NCBI RefSeq assembly: GCF_001544695.2
Contig: NZ_FCOM02000025.1
Coordinates: forward strand, 41,644-105,643
Direction: 5' to 3'
Source: Caballeronia arvi
GTDB taxonomy: Bacteria; Pseudomonadota; Gammaproteobacteria; Burkholderiales; Burkholderiaceae
DNA length: 64,000 nucleotides
In this document: positions 51,560 through 60,640 of the stretch, piece after piece
How positions within the stretch are numbered: position 1 is the first letter of the stretch
Layout: each line of letters opens with the position of its first letter
Notes under the pieces: model-generated
Told to the model about the DNA's origin: nothing
The model's input: only the letters and a program-made list of their open reading frames with translations
The model's database searches: none
Made by a program: the position numbers and the translations under genes

Positions 51560-52975
51560 ATGAGTAAATCCGTGGCCGACGTCATGCAACTCGTCAAGGA
51601 CGAGGACGTCAAGTTCGTCGACTTCCGCTTCACCGATACGCGCGGCAAAGAACAACACGTTTCCGTGCCGGTTTCGCACTTCGATGAGGACAAGTTTGAA
51701 AGCGGCCACGCTTTCGACGGTTCGTCCATCGCGGGCTGGAAGGGCATCGAAGCGTCGGACATGCTGCTCGTCCCGGATGCGAACACGGCATTCATCGACC
51801 CGTTCTTCGAAGAGTCGACCCTGGTTCTCTCCTGCGACGTGGTCGAGCCGGCCGACGGCAAGGGCTACGAACGCGATCCGCGTTCGCTCGCCAAGCGCGC
51901 CGAAGCCTATCTGAAGAGCTCCGGCCTCGGCGACACCGCGTTCTTCGGTCCGGAACCCGAATTCTTCATTTTCGACTCGGTGCAGTGGAACACGGACCAG
52001 TCGGGCACGTTCGTGAAGATCGGCTCGGAAGAAGCGCCGTGGTCCTCGGGCAAGGAATTCGAAGGCGGCAACACGGGTCACCGTCCGGGCACGAAGGGCG
52101 GCTACTTCCCGGTCGCACCGGTCGACACGTTCCAGGACATCCGCTCGGAAATGTGCCTGCTGCTCGAACAAATCGGCATTCCGGTCGAAGTGCATCACCA
52201 CGAAGTGGCGGGCCAGGGCCAGAACGAAATCGGCACCAAGTTCTCGACGCTGGTTCAGCGCGCGGACTGGCTCCAGCAGATGAAGTACATCATCCATAAC
52301 GTGGCGCACACGTACGGCAAGACGGCGACCTTCATGCCGAAGCCGGTCGTCGGCGACAACGGCTCGGGCATGCACGTTCACCAGTCGATCTGGAAGGACG
52401 GCCAGAACCTGTTCGCGGGCAACGGCTACGCAGGTCTGTCGGAATTCGCGCTGTTCTATATCGGCGGCATCATCAAGCATGCGCGCGCGCTGAACGCGAT
52501 CACGAACCCGGGTACGAACTCGTACAAGCGTCTCGTGCCGCACTTCGAAGCGCCCGTGAAGCTGGCTTACTCGGCTCGCAACCGCTCGGCGTCGATCCGT
52601 ATTCCGCACGTGAGCAACCCGAAGGGCCGCCGTATCGAAACACGCTTCCCGGATCCGCTGGCGAATCCGTACCTGTGCTTCTCCGCGCTGATGATGGCGG
52701 GTCTCGACGGCGTGCAGAACAAGATTCATCCGGGCGAAGCCGCGGACAAGAATCTGTACGACCTGCCGCCGGAAGAAGACAAGAAGATCCCGACCGTGTG
52801 CGCGGGCCTCGACCAGGCTCTCGACGCGCTCGACGCGGATCGCGAGTTCCTGACGCGCGGCGGCGTGTTCACGGACTCGATGCTCGACGCCTACATCGAA
52901 CTGAAGACGCAAGAGCTGCAGCGTTATCGTCAGGCGGTGCATCCGATCGAGTTCGAGATGTACTACTCGCTGTAA
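51560..52975 (+). CDS. glnA: Glutamine synthetase, type I
   Basis: 471-aa dodecameric GSI-beta. Signatures: FDGSSIAGWKGIEASDM at the N-terminus, the ATP-binding KPVVGDNGSGMHVHQS, NRSASIRIP, and the adenylylation loop KNLYDLPPEE (Tyr about residue 398), so activity should be modulated by GlnE. AGGAGAT precedes the ATG. Controlled by a sigma-54 promoter with NtrC sites and followed by a terminator, then ntrB-ntrC. Confidence 0.98.
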   Translation: MSKSVADVMQLVKDEDVKFVDFRFTDTRGKEQHVSVPVSHFDEDKFESGHAFDGSSIAGWKGIEASDMLLVPDANTAFIDPFFEESTLVLSCDVVEPADGKGYERDPRSLAKRAEAYLKSSGLGDTAFFGPEPEFFIFDSVQWNTDQSGTFVKIGSEEAPWSSGKEFEGGNTGHRPGTKGGYFPVAPVDTFQDIRSEMCLLLEQIGIPVEVHHHEVAGQGQNEIGTKFSTLVQRADWLQQMKYIIHNVAHTYGKTATFMPKPVVGDNGSGMHVHQSIWKDGQNLFAGNGYAGLSEFALFYIGGIIKHARALNAITNPGTNSYKRLVPHFEAPVKLAYSARNRSASIRIPHVSNPKGRRIETRFPDPLANPYLCFSALMMAGLDGVQNKIHPGEAADKNLYDLPPEEDKKIPTVCAGLDQALDALDADREFLTRGGVFTDSMLDAYIELKTQELQRYRQAVHPIEFEMYYSL

Positions 52976-53042
52976 GCATGGCGGCAGCGCGCATCATTGA
53001 GACGGCTTCGATGAAGCGCGCGACGCTAGCGATGCGGTGACG

Positions 53043-53072
53043 AAAAAGGGACGGCGCGCCGTCCCTTTTTTA
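53043..53072 (+). terminator. Rho-independent terminator between glnA and ntrB
   Basis: AAAGGGACGGC-GC-GCCGTCCCTTT, an 11-bp stem followed by T's (seven in all). Readthrough or a separate promoter must serve ntrBC. Confidence 0.93.
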
Positions 53073-53137
53073 ATCTCTGTCGAGTGTCATGAATCAATAA
53101 GAAGATCGGTGTCACGAACGGCCTCACTCATTACACG

Positions 53138-54280
53138 ATGGTGCTAAAGAACCTCATCAAGGCGCGCAAGGGCCATCCCGATGCGCTCTCCGACGACGCG
53201 CAACTCGCGGCCACCGGCCTGCTGCCCGGACTGGAAGCGCTGCCTACGGTCGTGCTCGTGCTCGACATGCGCAACCTGCGGATTGCCTACGCGAACCCTT
53301 CGGCCGAATCGATGCTGGAGATGTCGCGCAAGCAACTGACGCAGACGAACTGGCCCGAGCTTTTCGCCAACGCGGACGACATGGCGGCCACGATCGCATC
53401 GATCGCGGAGAACCGCTTCAACGCGACGCGGCTCGACGCCGTGCTCGAACGTCAGAACCGCGAGCCGGTGCATGTGCATGCGATCGTCGGTTATCTCGAA
53501 GCCGCGCCGGACTATGTGCTGCTCGAATTGTTCGAGAACGAGCGGCATCTGCGCACCGATCGCGAAGAGCGCATCCACGATCTCACCGCGGTCAACAAGC
53601 AACTGATCCGCAATCTCGCGCACGAAATAAAGAATCCGCTCGGCGGTATTCGTGGCGCGGCGCAACTGCTCGAATTCGAGCTCGGCGAGCGTGAACGCGA
53701 CGAGCTGCGCGAATACACGCAGGTGATCATCAAGGAATCGGATCGCTTGCAGACGCTCGTCGACCGGTTGCTGGAGCCGCACCGGCATCCGCATATCGTC
53801 GGCGATGTGAACATCCACGAAGTGTGCGAACGCGTGCGTGCGGTGATCCTCGCGGAGTTTCCGCGCGGCCTCACGATCGAGCGCGATTACGACGTCAGCG
53901 TGCCTGACTTGCGCGGCGACAAGGAGCAGTTGATCCAGACGCTGTTGAATATCGTGCGCAACGCGGCGGAAGCGCTGAAGGAACGCATCTCGCAAGGCGA
54001 TGCGAAGATCGAACTGCGCACGCGCATCGCGCGCAAGGTGACGATCGGCAAGAAGCTGCACAAACTGGCACTGGACTTGCATATCACGGACAACGGTCCC
54101 GGCATTCCCGAGGAAATCCGCGACCGGATCTTCTTTCCGCTCGTGTCGGGCAGGGAAGACGGCAGCGGTCTCGGTCTCACGCTTGCGCAATCGTTCGTGC
54201 ATCAGCACGAGGGCTTGATCGAAGTGGAAAGCCGGCCGGGCTGCACCGAGTTTGCCATCCTGTTGCCTTTCGGGAATTGA
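53138..54280 (+). CDS. glnL: Nitrogen regulation sensor kinase NtrB (GlnL)
   Basis: 380 residues. An N-terminal PAS domain (about 30-140) precedes the phospho-acceptor motif RNLAHEIKNPLGG (His162), then HATPase_c with NIVRNAAEAL, DNGPGIPEEIRDRIFFPLVSGREDGSGLGL. No membrane segment, as expected for the PII-controlled cytosolic kinase. Predicted to phosphorylate and dephosphorylate NtrC (next gene) according to nitrogen status. Confidence 0.96.
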   Translation: MVLKNLIKARKGHPDALSDDAQLAATGLLPGLEALPTVVLVLDMRNLRIAYANPSAESMLEMSRKQLTQTNWPELFANADDMAATIASIAENRFNATRLDAVLERQNREPVHVHAIVGYLEAAPDYVLLELFENERHLRTDREERIHDLTAVNKQLIRNLAHEIKNPLGGIRGAAQLLEFELGERERDELREYTQVIIKESDRLQTLVDRLLEPHRHPHIVGDVNIHEVCERVRAVILAEFPRGLTIERDYDVSVPDLRGDKEQLIQTLLNIVRNAAEALKERISQGDAKIELRTRIARKVTIGKKLHKLALDLHITDNGPGIPEEIRDRIFFPLVSGREDGSGLGLTLAQSFVHQHEGLIEVESRPGCTEFAILLPFGN

Positions 54281-54386
54281 CCATCACCGACCATCGACTT
54301 CACGCCAAGAACGCAACCGACGCTTTGACGCCTGACCGTTTCGACGGGCTCACTCCGAACCACACGAAGACTTCTCGCCGAACGAT

Positions 54387-55862
54387 ATGAAGCCGATCTG
54401 GATAGTAGACGACGACCAATCCATCCGCTGGGTGCTGGAAAAGGCCCTCGCCCGAGAAAACTTCACGACGCGCAGCTTCTCCGGCGTGCGCGATGCGCTC
54501 GCCGCGCTCGAACAGGAAAGCCCGCAAGTCCTGGTCTCCGACATCCGCATGCCGGGCGGCTCCGGGCTCGAACTCTTGCAGACGGTGCGCGACCGCATGC
54601 CGGGCTTGCCGGTCATCATCATGACGGCGTTTTCGGATCTCGATAGCGCGGTCGCCGCGTTTCAGGGCGGCGCGTTCGAATATCTCGCCAAGCCGTTCGA
54701 CGTCGACAAGGCCGTCGAATTGATCCGCCGCGCCGTCGACGAAAGCATGCGCGGTGAAGCGACGCATGACGAGCGCGTGACCGAAACGCCCGAGATGCTC
54801 GGCCAGGCGCCGGCGATGCAGGACATGTTTCGCGCGATCGGCCGACTGTCGCACTCGGCGGCGACGGTGCTCATCACGGGCGAATCAGGCACCGGAAAGG
54901 AGCTTGTCGCGCGCGCCTTGCACCGACATAGCCCACGCGCGAACGGACCGTTCATCGCGCTGAATACGGCGGCGATTCCGAAGGATCTGCTGGAGTCCGA
55001 ACTATTCGGCCATGAACGCGGCGCGTTCACCGGCGCGCAGGCGATGCGGCAGGGCCGCTTCGAGCAGGCCGAGAACGGCACGCTTTTTCTCGATGAAATC
55101 GGCGATATGCCGTTCGATTTGCAGACGCGCCTGCTGCGCGTGCTGTCGGACGGGCAGTTTTATCGCGTGGGCGGGCACAACCCGTTGAAGGCGAATGTGC
55201 GCGTGATCGCGGCGACGCATCAGAATCTCGATGCGCGCGTGCGGCAGGGCCTGTTTCGCGAGGACTTGTATCACCGTCTGAATGTGATTCGCCTGCGTCT
55301 GCCGGCGTTGCGCGAGCGCAGCGAAGACATTCCTCTCCTCACGCGGCACTTCTTGCAGAAGAGCGCGCGCGATCTGGGCGTCGAACCCAAGCGTGTGTCC
55401 GACGACGCGCTCGCGTATCTCGCATCGTTGCCGTTTCCGGGCAATGTGCGTCAGCTCGAAAATCTGTGCAACTGGCTCACGGTGATGGCGCCCGCGCAGG
55501 TGATCGAGCAGAAGGATCTGCCGCCCGATCTCGTGCCGCATCAGGACTACACGCCGGAGAGCATTGCGGTGTCGACGGATGGGGCGGTTGCGCCTGCTCC
55601 CGTTGCCGTGAACGGAGCGGCGTCCGTGCCGGTGGCGGGCACAGCGGGAGTTTGGGAAAACGGCTTGCGCACCGAAGTGGCGCGTATGCTGCGCGAGAAT
55701 TCCGCCGATGTGATGGACGAGCTCGCGCGCCGCTTCGAGGCCGCGGTGATCCGCGAGGCGCTCGATTTCACGCGCGGGCGCAAGGTGGAGGCGGCGGAGC
55801 GCTTAGGCATTGGCCGCAATACGATCACGCGCAAGATTCAGGAACTGCATCTCGACGCGTGA
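54387..55862 (+). CDS. glnG: Nitrogen regulation response regulator NtrC (GlnG)
   Basis: 491 residues. Receiver with acidic pocket (IVDDDQS) and phospho-acceptor Asp52 (VLVSDIRMPGGSG), AAA+ sigma-54 activator domain with Walker A GESGTGKE, the GAFTGA loop that contacts sigma-54 (HERGAFTGAQAM) and Walker B LFLDEIGDMP, then a Fis-type HTH at the end (AAERLGIGRNTITRKIQEL). It should activate glnA through the upstream dyads. About 100 bases separate it from ntrB. Confidence 0.97.
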   Translation: MKPIWIVDDDQSIRWVLEKALARENFTTRSFSGVRDALAALEQESPQVLVSDIRMPGGSGLELLQTVRDRMPGLPVIIMTAFSDLDSAVAAFQGGAFEYLAKPFDVDKAVELIRRAVDESMRGEATHDERVTETPEMLGQAPAMQDMFRAIGRLSHSAATVLITGESGTGKELVARALHRHSPRANGPFIALNTAAIPKDLLESELFGHERGAFTGAQAMRQGRFEQAENGTLFLDEIGDMPFDLQTRLLRVLSDGQFYRVGGHNPLKANVRVIAATHQNLDARVRQGLFREDLYHRLNVIRLRLPALRERSEDIPLLTRHFLQKSARDLGVEPKRVSDDALAYLASLPFPGNVRQLENLCNWLTVMAPAQVIEQKDLPPDLVPHQDYTPESIAVSTDGAVAPAPVAVNGAASVPVAGTAGVWENGLRTEVARMLRENSADVMDELARRFEAAVIREALDFTRGRKVEAAERLGIGRNTITRKIQELHLDA

Positions 55863-55883
55863 TCGTCGAATGAACCAGCGGGA

Positions 55884-56666
55884 TCAGCCGATCGTCGCGA
55901 TCACGGGTGCGTGGTCCGACGGCTGATCCCATTTGCGCGGCACCTTGTCGACTTCGCACGACGTGCAGCGCGCCGCGAGTTCCGCCGACAGAAGAATGTG
56001 ATCGATGCGCAGCCCCGCGTTGCGTCGGAACGCCAGCATCCGGTAATCCCACCACGTGAAGAGCTTCTCAGTCTGCTCGAACTTGCGGAAGGCATCGATG
56101 AGCCCCAGTTCGACGAGCTGCACGAAGTGCGCGCGCTCTTCCGGCGACACGAGATTTTGTCCTTCCCAGGCCTTCGGATCGTGCACGTCGCGGTCGTCCG
56201 GCGCGATGTTGTAGTCGCCGCAGAGCGCGAGCTGTGGGTGACGCGCCATGTCTTCGCGCAACCATACGCGCAGCGCATCCAGCCAGCGCATCTTGTAGGC
56301 GAATTTCTCGGAGCCGGGCGCCTGGCCGTTCGGGAAATACGCGGAGATGATGCGCACGCCGTTGACCGTCGCGGCGATCACGCGCTGCTGCAAATCCTCG
56401 AAGCCGGGGATATTGCGCACGACGTTGATTTCATCGACCTCGAAGTTCGATTCGGCGCGCACCAGGATGCCGACGCCGTTGTACGTCTTCTGACCTGCGA
56501 ACCAGCTTTTATAGCCGGCGGCTTCGAGTTCGGCGCGGGGGAATTTTTCGTCGGGGAGTTTGAGTTCCTGAAGACACAGGACGTCGACCTGCGTTTGTGC
56601 GAGCCAGTCGATGACGTGCTGCTGGCGGACTTTGAGGGAATTGACGTTCCAGGTGGCGATTTTCAT
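55884..56666 (-). CDS. xth: Exodeoxyribonuclease III (AP endonuclease)
   Basis: 260 residues from the ATG at 56666. Motifs: KIATWNVNSLKVR, LCLQELKLPDEKFP (catalytic Glu), YNGVGIL, LCGDYNIAP (Asp-Asn), the RIDHILLS motif and the final SDHAPVIATIG with catalytic Asp-His. Exonuclease III family enzyme of base-excision repair. Convergent with ntrC (21-base gap). Confidence 0.94.
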   Translation of the reverse strand: MKIATWNVNSLKVRQQHVIDWLAQTQVDVLCLQELKLPDEKFPRAELEAAGYKSWFAGQKTYNGVGILVRAESNFEVDEINVVRNIPGFEDLQQRVIAATVNGVRIISAYFPNGQAPGSEKFAYKMRWLDALRVWLREDMARHPQLALCGDYNIAPDDRDVHDPKAWEGQNLVSPEERAHFVQLVELGLIDAFRKFEQTEKLFTWWDYRMLAFRRNAGLRIDHILLSAELAARCTSCEVDKVPRKWDQPSDHAPVIATIG

Positions 56667-56713
56667 CAAATTTCCAGAAGCTTACTGGGCGGGTAAGTGC
56701 GGCCGATGGGTAG

Positions 56714-56938
56714 CTAATAATTCCGTTTGGCTACCCACTTAGCTATCGCAATGTGATTTGGCGGAGTCGGCGGCGCGAGCAGAACGTCAACGCCCTCCAT
56801 AGTAATTCCACTCGAACGCAGCCCGATCTTTACGAGGCGCAGTTTACCAGTGTGCACCATGCGGTAGGCCGTGGCCTTTCAGATGTTGAGTTGCGCCATC
56901 AAGTCCCTCAACTTGTAGAGTTTGGGCGTTGTGGCCTT
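56714..56938 (-). pseudogene. AlpA-type excisionase/HTH regulator, broken by in-frame TGA
   Basis: On the minus strand one frame reads KLYKLRDLMAQLNI, then TGA (56881-56879), then KATAYRMVHTGKLRLVKIG and LRSSGITMEGVDVLLA, stopping at 56714. Typical AlpA-family proteins have IS-KATAYR at this point, so the TGA replaces the conserved Ser of the helix-turn-helix (TCA or TCG to TGA by one change). No ATG, GTG or TTG start is seen just upstream. AlpA proteins are usually excision regulators of genomic islands. Confidence 0.65.
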
Positions 56939-57077
56939 ACCGCAACTCCACTTGTGACCTGAATGCGGACGATTTCGGCAAGCAGTTGAGGCCGTGCCGA
57001 CAAGGTTCGGCAACGAGTGGCTGCCGTTCGAGGGAGTCCCCAACGCAGGACAGTCCACGACGTGAAGGGCGCTCGCG

Positions 57078-58097
57078 TCATAGGCGCATTCCTGCTTCCG
57101 AGATTGGCGAGTTAGGATCGAGCAAAGGAATTCGCGCTCTGCTGGTCCAACTGGCAAGGGCCTTCAATTTGATTAGCAGCGCTTCGAAATTCGCAAGTGA
57201 GCAAACAATAGTTCGCCCAAAATGGCTGTTTATAGCGCCGTTGGCCGTATCACGGATCGAGTCATCGCAGAGGTGTGATGGCAAGAATCGCTCATGAACG
57301 CTGGTTTTCCGGCGTATGTCGTCTAGGCGGCTCAATGGAAGGTCTTTGCGCAAGAATCGTATCAGGTTCTGAAACGCGACAGATCGGTGTCGGTGGAATT
57401 CCGGAGACCGGTCGAACAGCATGACTAGCCAGGGCACGGGGCTCGCGAAATCGTCAATATTTTCCGCGTGTTCGACGGTATTGATGGTCGTGTCCGATGA
57501 GGCCACAAAGATGTCCGAAGTGGTGAGAAGGATCGGACAGAACATGAACGGATACGAATGGTGCGGACTCAAATCCAAGTTGAACTCGATACATTCCGAA
57601 ACGAGGCGTGGCAACGCATATTGAAGCTGTGATAGACCATGTTTAATTTCCGAGTCGTAGACTTTCGCGGAGGCTATATCAACCTCAACTCCCTTGATGC
57701 AAAAGATCAAACTTTCATCGAACGCAACCGAATACTTATCGTTCAACATGACCGGAGAAAAGTCGTCCACAACCCTCAACGTCCGTCCGAAAGTAATCTG
57801 CCAGAATTTATCGACGTTCGGATCAGGGAAGAACAGCCATTTATTGTTCCTGTGTCGATGCTTGCACTCAACTAGCAAGTGAAGAGATGCCATAGTTGCG
57901 ACACGATTGCGAAATGGGAGATAGCTCACTGCCTCCAAGTCAACGGAAAAATCATTTTTGGATTCCGCGCCGTGTCGAGTGTAAGTGAAATCTGCGCGGG
58001 CGAAGAAGCCGTGCTTCACCAAGAGCTTTGAGACCTCGAATTCCATGGGCACGCTTGATGACAACAGCTTATCTTTCCACTTTGAACTTTCGCTCAT
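57078..58097 (-). CDS. Orphan protein with PD-(D/E)XK nuclease-like motif
   Basis: 339 residues from ATG 58097. Residues 18-80 contain a helix with Glu21 (MEFEVSKLLVKHGF), Asp53 (FSVDLEAVSY) and the Glu77-x-Lys79 pair (LLVECKHRH), the order E-D-ExK found in restriction-endonuclease-like folds. The rest has no domain I can name. GC and codon usage are lower than its neighbours, and an AlpA-type remnant lies next to it, so horizontal acquisition is likely. A restriction or defence role is inference; no methylase or helicase partner is present. Confidence 0.65.
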   Translation of the reverse strand: MSESSKWKDKLLSSSVPMEFEVSKLLVKHGFFARADFTYTRHGAESKNDFSVDLEAVSYLPFRNRVATMASLHLLVECKHRHRNNKWLFFPDPNVDKFWQITFGRTLRVVDDFSPVMLNDKYSVAFDESLIFCIKGVEVDIASAKVYDSEIKHGLSQLQYALPRLVSECIEFNLDLSPHHSYPFMFCPILLTTSDIFVASSDTTINTVEHAENIDDFASPVPWLVMLFDRSPEFHRHRSVAFQNLIRFLRKDLPLSRLDDIRRKTSVHERFLPSHLCDDSIRDTANGAINSHFGRTIVCSLANFEALLIKLKALASWTSRARIPLLDPNSPISEAGMRL

Positions 58098-58672
58098 GTT
58101 CCCACACAGCCCCGAGATGGACAGGCAGCAATCGTAACACGTCGACTAGAGTGGAGAAGTCCTAAACATATCGTGAATGATTCATGCTGGACGCAGAGCA
58201 CTCTATGCCAAAGTGCGCCGTCCGTGCCTGCTGATCCACACGCAAGCCGAGATGTCTCGCGAAGGCTGCGGTCTCGTTGTGCAGACATTGAGCGGTGCGG
58301 TGTACGGAGCATCGGTCTAAAAACGAAGCACTTCGTGATTGACGGTTTGGACTACGCTCGCGCCGAGGACGCCGGACCGGTGATCTCGCATTCACATGTC
58401 TATGAACTGCCGACACCATCTGTCGCGGACCTCAAACGGATCGAGAAAGCCGTAGGACGCTTTGTCTCCTGGTCCCCGTCGACTCGCTGAAGAATCTCGA
58501 TTGGCAGCAGCAGGAAGCGTCATTTACTCGCGTTCTCTGGACGTCGAGACTGTGATCTCCCGGAATTCGTTTACACCATTTTTACACCCCACCCCCCACC
58601 TTTATCCCGCCCTTTACGCGCGAATCCCTAATCTCCACCTTGTCCTGAACCACACAAGGGGAGAACACGACA
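58098..58672. other. Region upstream of the kdp operon
   Basis: 575 bases. 58173-58490 has an open frame whose second half (about HFVIDGLDYARAEDAGPV onward) has protein-like character; it may be a remnant, but no family is recognised and I do not call it. 58540-58672 holds the kdp promoter region, including the direct repeat at 58570-58588. Confidence 0.5.
58570..58588 (+). promoter_or_regulatory. Direct repeat TTTACACC x2, candidate KdpE operator
   Basis: TTTACACC at 58570-58577 and 58581-58588, period 11 bp, about 85 bases before the first kdp ORF. OmpR-family regulators such as KdpE bind direct repeats of roughly one helical turn in T-rich sequence. Confidence 0.5.
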
Positions 58673-58780
58673 ATGGACCTGCTTTACCTCGCCGGCATCG
58701 TCCTTTTTTGGGGCGTTTGCGTGGCGCTCACGAGCGGCTGCGATCATTTGCGCCGCCGCGTGACGGGAGGCCGCTCATGA
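58673..58780 (+). CDS. 35-aa hydrophobic ORF before kdpF
   Basis: ATG 58673 with AGGGGAG upstream; begins MDLLYLAGIVLFWGVCVALT, one membrane segment, then a basic end DHLRRRVTGGRS. Its TGA overlaps the kdpF ATG (ATGA). Not named; it looks like a small KdpF-like or accessory peptide of the operon. Confidence 0.7.
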   Translation: MDLLYLAGIVLFWGVCVALTSGCDHLRRRVTGGRS

Positions 58781-58872
58781 ACGCCTGGATGATGTGGCTC
58801 GCCGCGGCCTCGACGCTGCTCCTCTTCGTGTACCTCGTGTACGCGCTCCTGCGCGCGGAGGATCTCGAATGA
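58777..58872 (+). CDS. kdpF: KdpF, small subunit of the Kdp potassium ATPase
   Basis: 31 residues: MNAWMMWLAAASTLLLFVYL followed by VYALLRAEDLE. One helix and the family-like end (L-x-x-A-L-L-x-x-E) fit KdpF, which stabilises the KdpABC complex. Starts with ATGA overlap to the upstream ORF and ends with ATGA overlap to kdpA. Confidence 0.9.
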   Translation: MNAWMMWLAAASTLLLFVYLVYALLRAEDLE

Positions 58873-60626
58873 ACGCGAATACCTTCGCGCAGACGGCGAT
58901 TTTCCTCGTCGTGCTGATCGCGCTCGCGATTCCGCTCGGGCGCTATATGGCCGGCGTATTCGAAGGCACGTCGGCAATGGTTCGCAAGATCGGGCGTCCC
59001 ATCGAGTCGATGCTCTATCGCATCGCGGGCGTCGATCCGGACGCCGAGATGTCGTGGAAGCAATACGCGCTTGCCGTCCTGCTCTTCAACGTGCTCGGCG
59101 CAATCGTGCTGTACGCGATCCTGCGCCTGCAAGGCCTGCTGCCGCTCAACCCGCAAGGCATGAGCGGCATGACGCCCGATGCCGCGTTCAACACCGCCAT
59201 CAGCTTCGTCGCGAACACGAACTGGCAGGACTACGGCGGCGAAAGCACGCTCGGCTATCTCGCGCAAATGCTCGGCCTCACGGTGCAGAACTTCCTGTCG
59301 GCGGCGACGGGCATCGCCGTCGTCATCGCGCTGATCCGCGGATTCAAGCGCCACAGCGCGCAGACCATCGGCAACTTCTGGGTCGACCTCACGCGCTCGA
59401 CGCTTTATGTGCTCATGCCGCTCGCGATCGTGTTCGCACTGGTCTTCGTGAGCCAGGGCGTGATCCAGAACTTCAAGGCATATGAAGACGTGCCCACGCT
59501 CGAAGTGACGTCGTACAAGACGCAAACGGAAACCATCAAGGTCGACAAGCAGACTCTGCCGATGGGCCCGGTCGCATCGCAGGAATCGATCAAGATGCTC
59601 GGGACCAACGGCGGCGGCTTCTTCAACGCGAACTCGGCGCATCCGTTCGAGAACCCGACGCCGTTCTCCAACTTCATGCAGATGCTCGCGATCCTGCTCA
59701 TTCCGGCGGGCCTGTGCGTCACCTTCGGGCGCATGGTCGGCGACGGGCGTCAGGGCTATGCCGTGCTCGCGGCGATGACCATCGCGTTCGCGGTGTCGTG
59801 CGTCGGCGAGATATCGGCGGAGCAGGCGGGCAATCCGCTCTTCACGTCGCTTCACGTCGATACGCAAGCGTCGCCGCTTCAGGCGGGCGGCAACATGGAA
59901 GGCAAGGAAACGCGTTTAGGCATCGCGCAGTCGGGCATCTTCACGGTGGCGACGACGGCGGCATCATGCGGCGCGGTCGCCAACATGCACGATTCGCTGA
60001 CGCCGCTCGGCGGGCTCATCCCGATGCTGCTCATCCAGCTCGGCGAAGTGATCTTCGGCGGGGTCGGCTCCGGTCTCTACGGCATGCTCGCGTTCGCCTT
60101 GCTGGCGGTGTTCGTCGCCGGGCTGATGATCGGCCGCACGCCCGAGTACGTCGGCAAGAAGATCGAGGCGTTCGATATGAAGATGGTCTCCATCGTCATT
60201 CTGCTCACACCTTTGCTCGTGTTGCTGGGCACGTCCATCGCCGTGCTCACGGAAGCGGGCAAGGCGGGCATCCTGAATCCGGGCGCGCACGGCTTCTCCG
60301 AAATCCTGTACGCGTTCAGCTCGGCCGCCAACAACAACGGCAGCGCATTCGCGGGTCTTTCGGTGAACACGCCGTTCTACAACACGATGCTCGCCATTGC
60401 GATGTGGTTCGGGCGTTTCGGGACCATCGTGCCGATCCTCGCGATCGCGGGCTCGCTCGCCGCGAAAAAGCGCCTCGCCGTGAACGCGGGCACGTTGCCG
60501 ACGCACGGTCCGCTCTTCGTGGTGCTGCTGCTGGGCACGCTGCTGCTCGTCGGCGCGCTCACGTATGTGCCTGCGCTCGCGCTCGGCCCCATCGTCGAGC
60601 ATCTCACCATGATCGCAGGCTACTGA
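58869..60626 (+). CDS. kdpA: Potassium-transporting ATPase subunit KdpA
   Basis: 585-aa K+-binding, channel-like subunit in the inner membrane. Starts at ATG 58869 overlapping kdpF (ATGA). Selectivity-filter-type repeats: TNWQDYGGE, MLGTNGGGFFNANSAHPFENP, TTAASCGAVANMHDSLTPLGG, SSAANNNGSAFAGLS. Length matches the family. It is followed by kdpB after 14 bases. Confidence 0.97.
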   Translation: MNANTFAQTAIFLVVLIALAIPLGRYMAGVFEGTSAMVRKIGRPIESMLYRIAGVDPDAEMSWKQYALAVLLFNVLGAIVLYAILRLQGLLPLNPQGMSGMTPDAAFNTAISFVANTNWQDYGGESTLGYLAQMLGLTVQNFLSAATGIAVVIALIRGFKRHSAQTIGNFWVDLTRSTLYVLMPLAIVFALVFVSQGVIQNFKAYEDVPTLEVTSYKTQTETIKVDKQTLPMGPVASQESIKMLGTNGGGFFNANSAHPFENPTPFSNFMQMLAILLIPAGLCVTFGRMVGDGRQGYAVLAAMTIAFAVSCVGEISAEQAGNPLFTSLHVDTQASPLQAGGNMEGKETRLGIAQSGIFTVATTAASCGAVANMHDSLTPLGGLIPMLLIQLGEVIFGGVGSGLYGMLAFALLAVFVAGLMIGRTPEYVGKKIEAFDMKMVSIVILLTPLLVLLGTSIAVLTEAGKAGILNPGAHGFSEILYAFSSAANNNGSAFAGLSVNTPFYNTMLAIAMWFGRFGTIVPILAIAGSLAAKKRLAVNAGTLPTHGPLFVVLLLGTLLLVGALTYVPALALGPIVEHLTMIAGY

Positions 60627-60640
60627 ATCTCGAGGACAGC

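Noticed and set aside
58173..58490. 105-codon plus-strand frame upstream of kdp
   Set aside because: Second half looks somewhat protein-like, but starts at a GTG without ribosome site and matches no family I know; noted only as a possible remnant.
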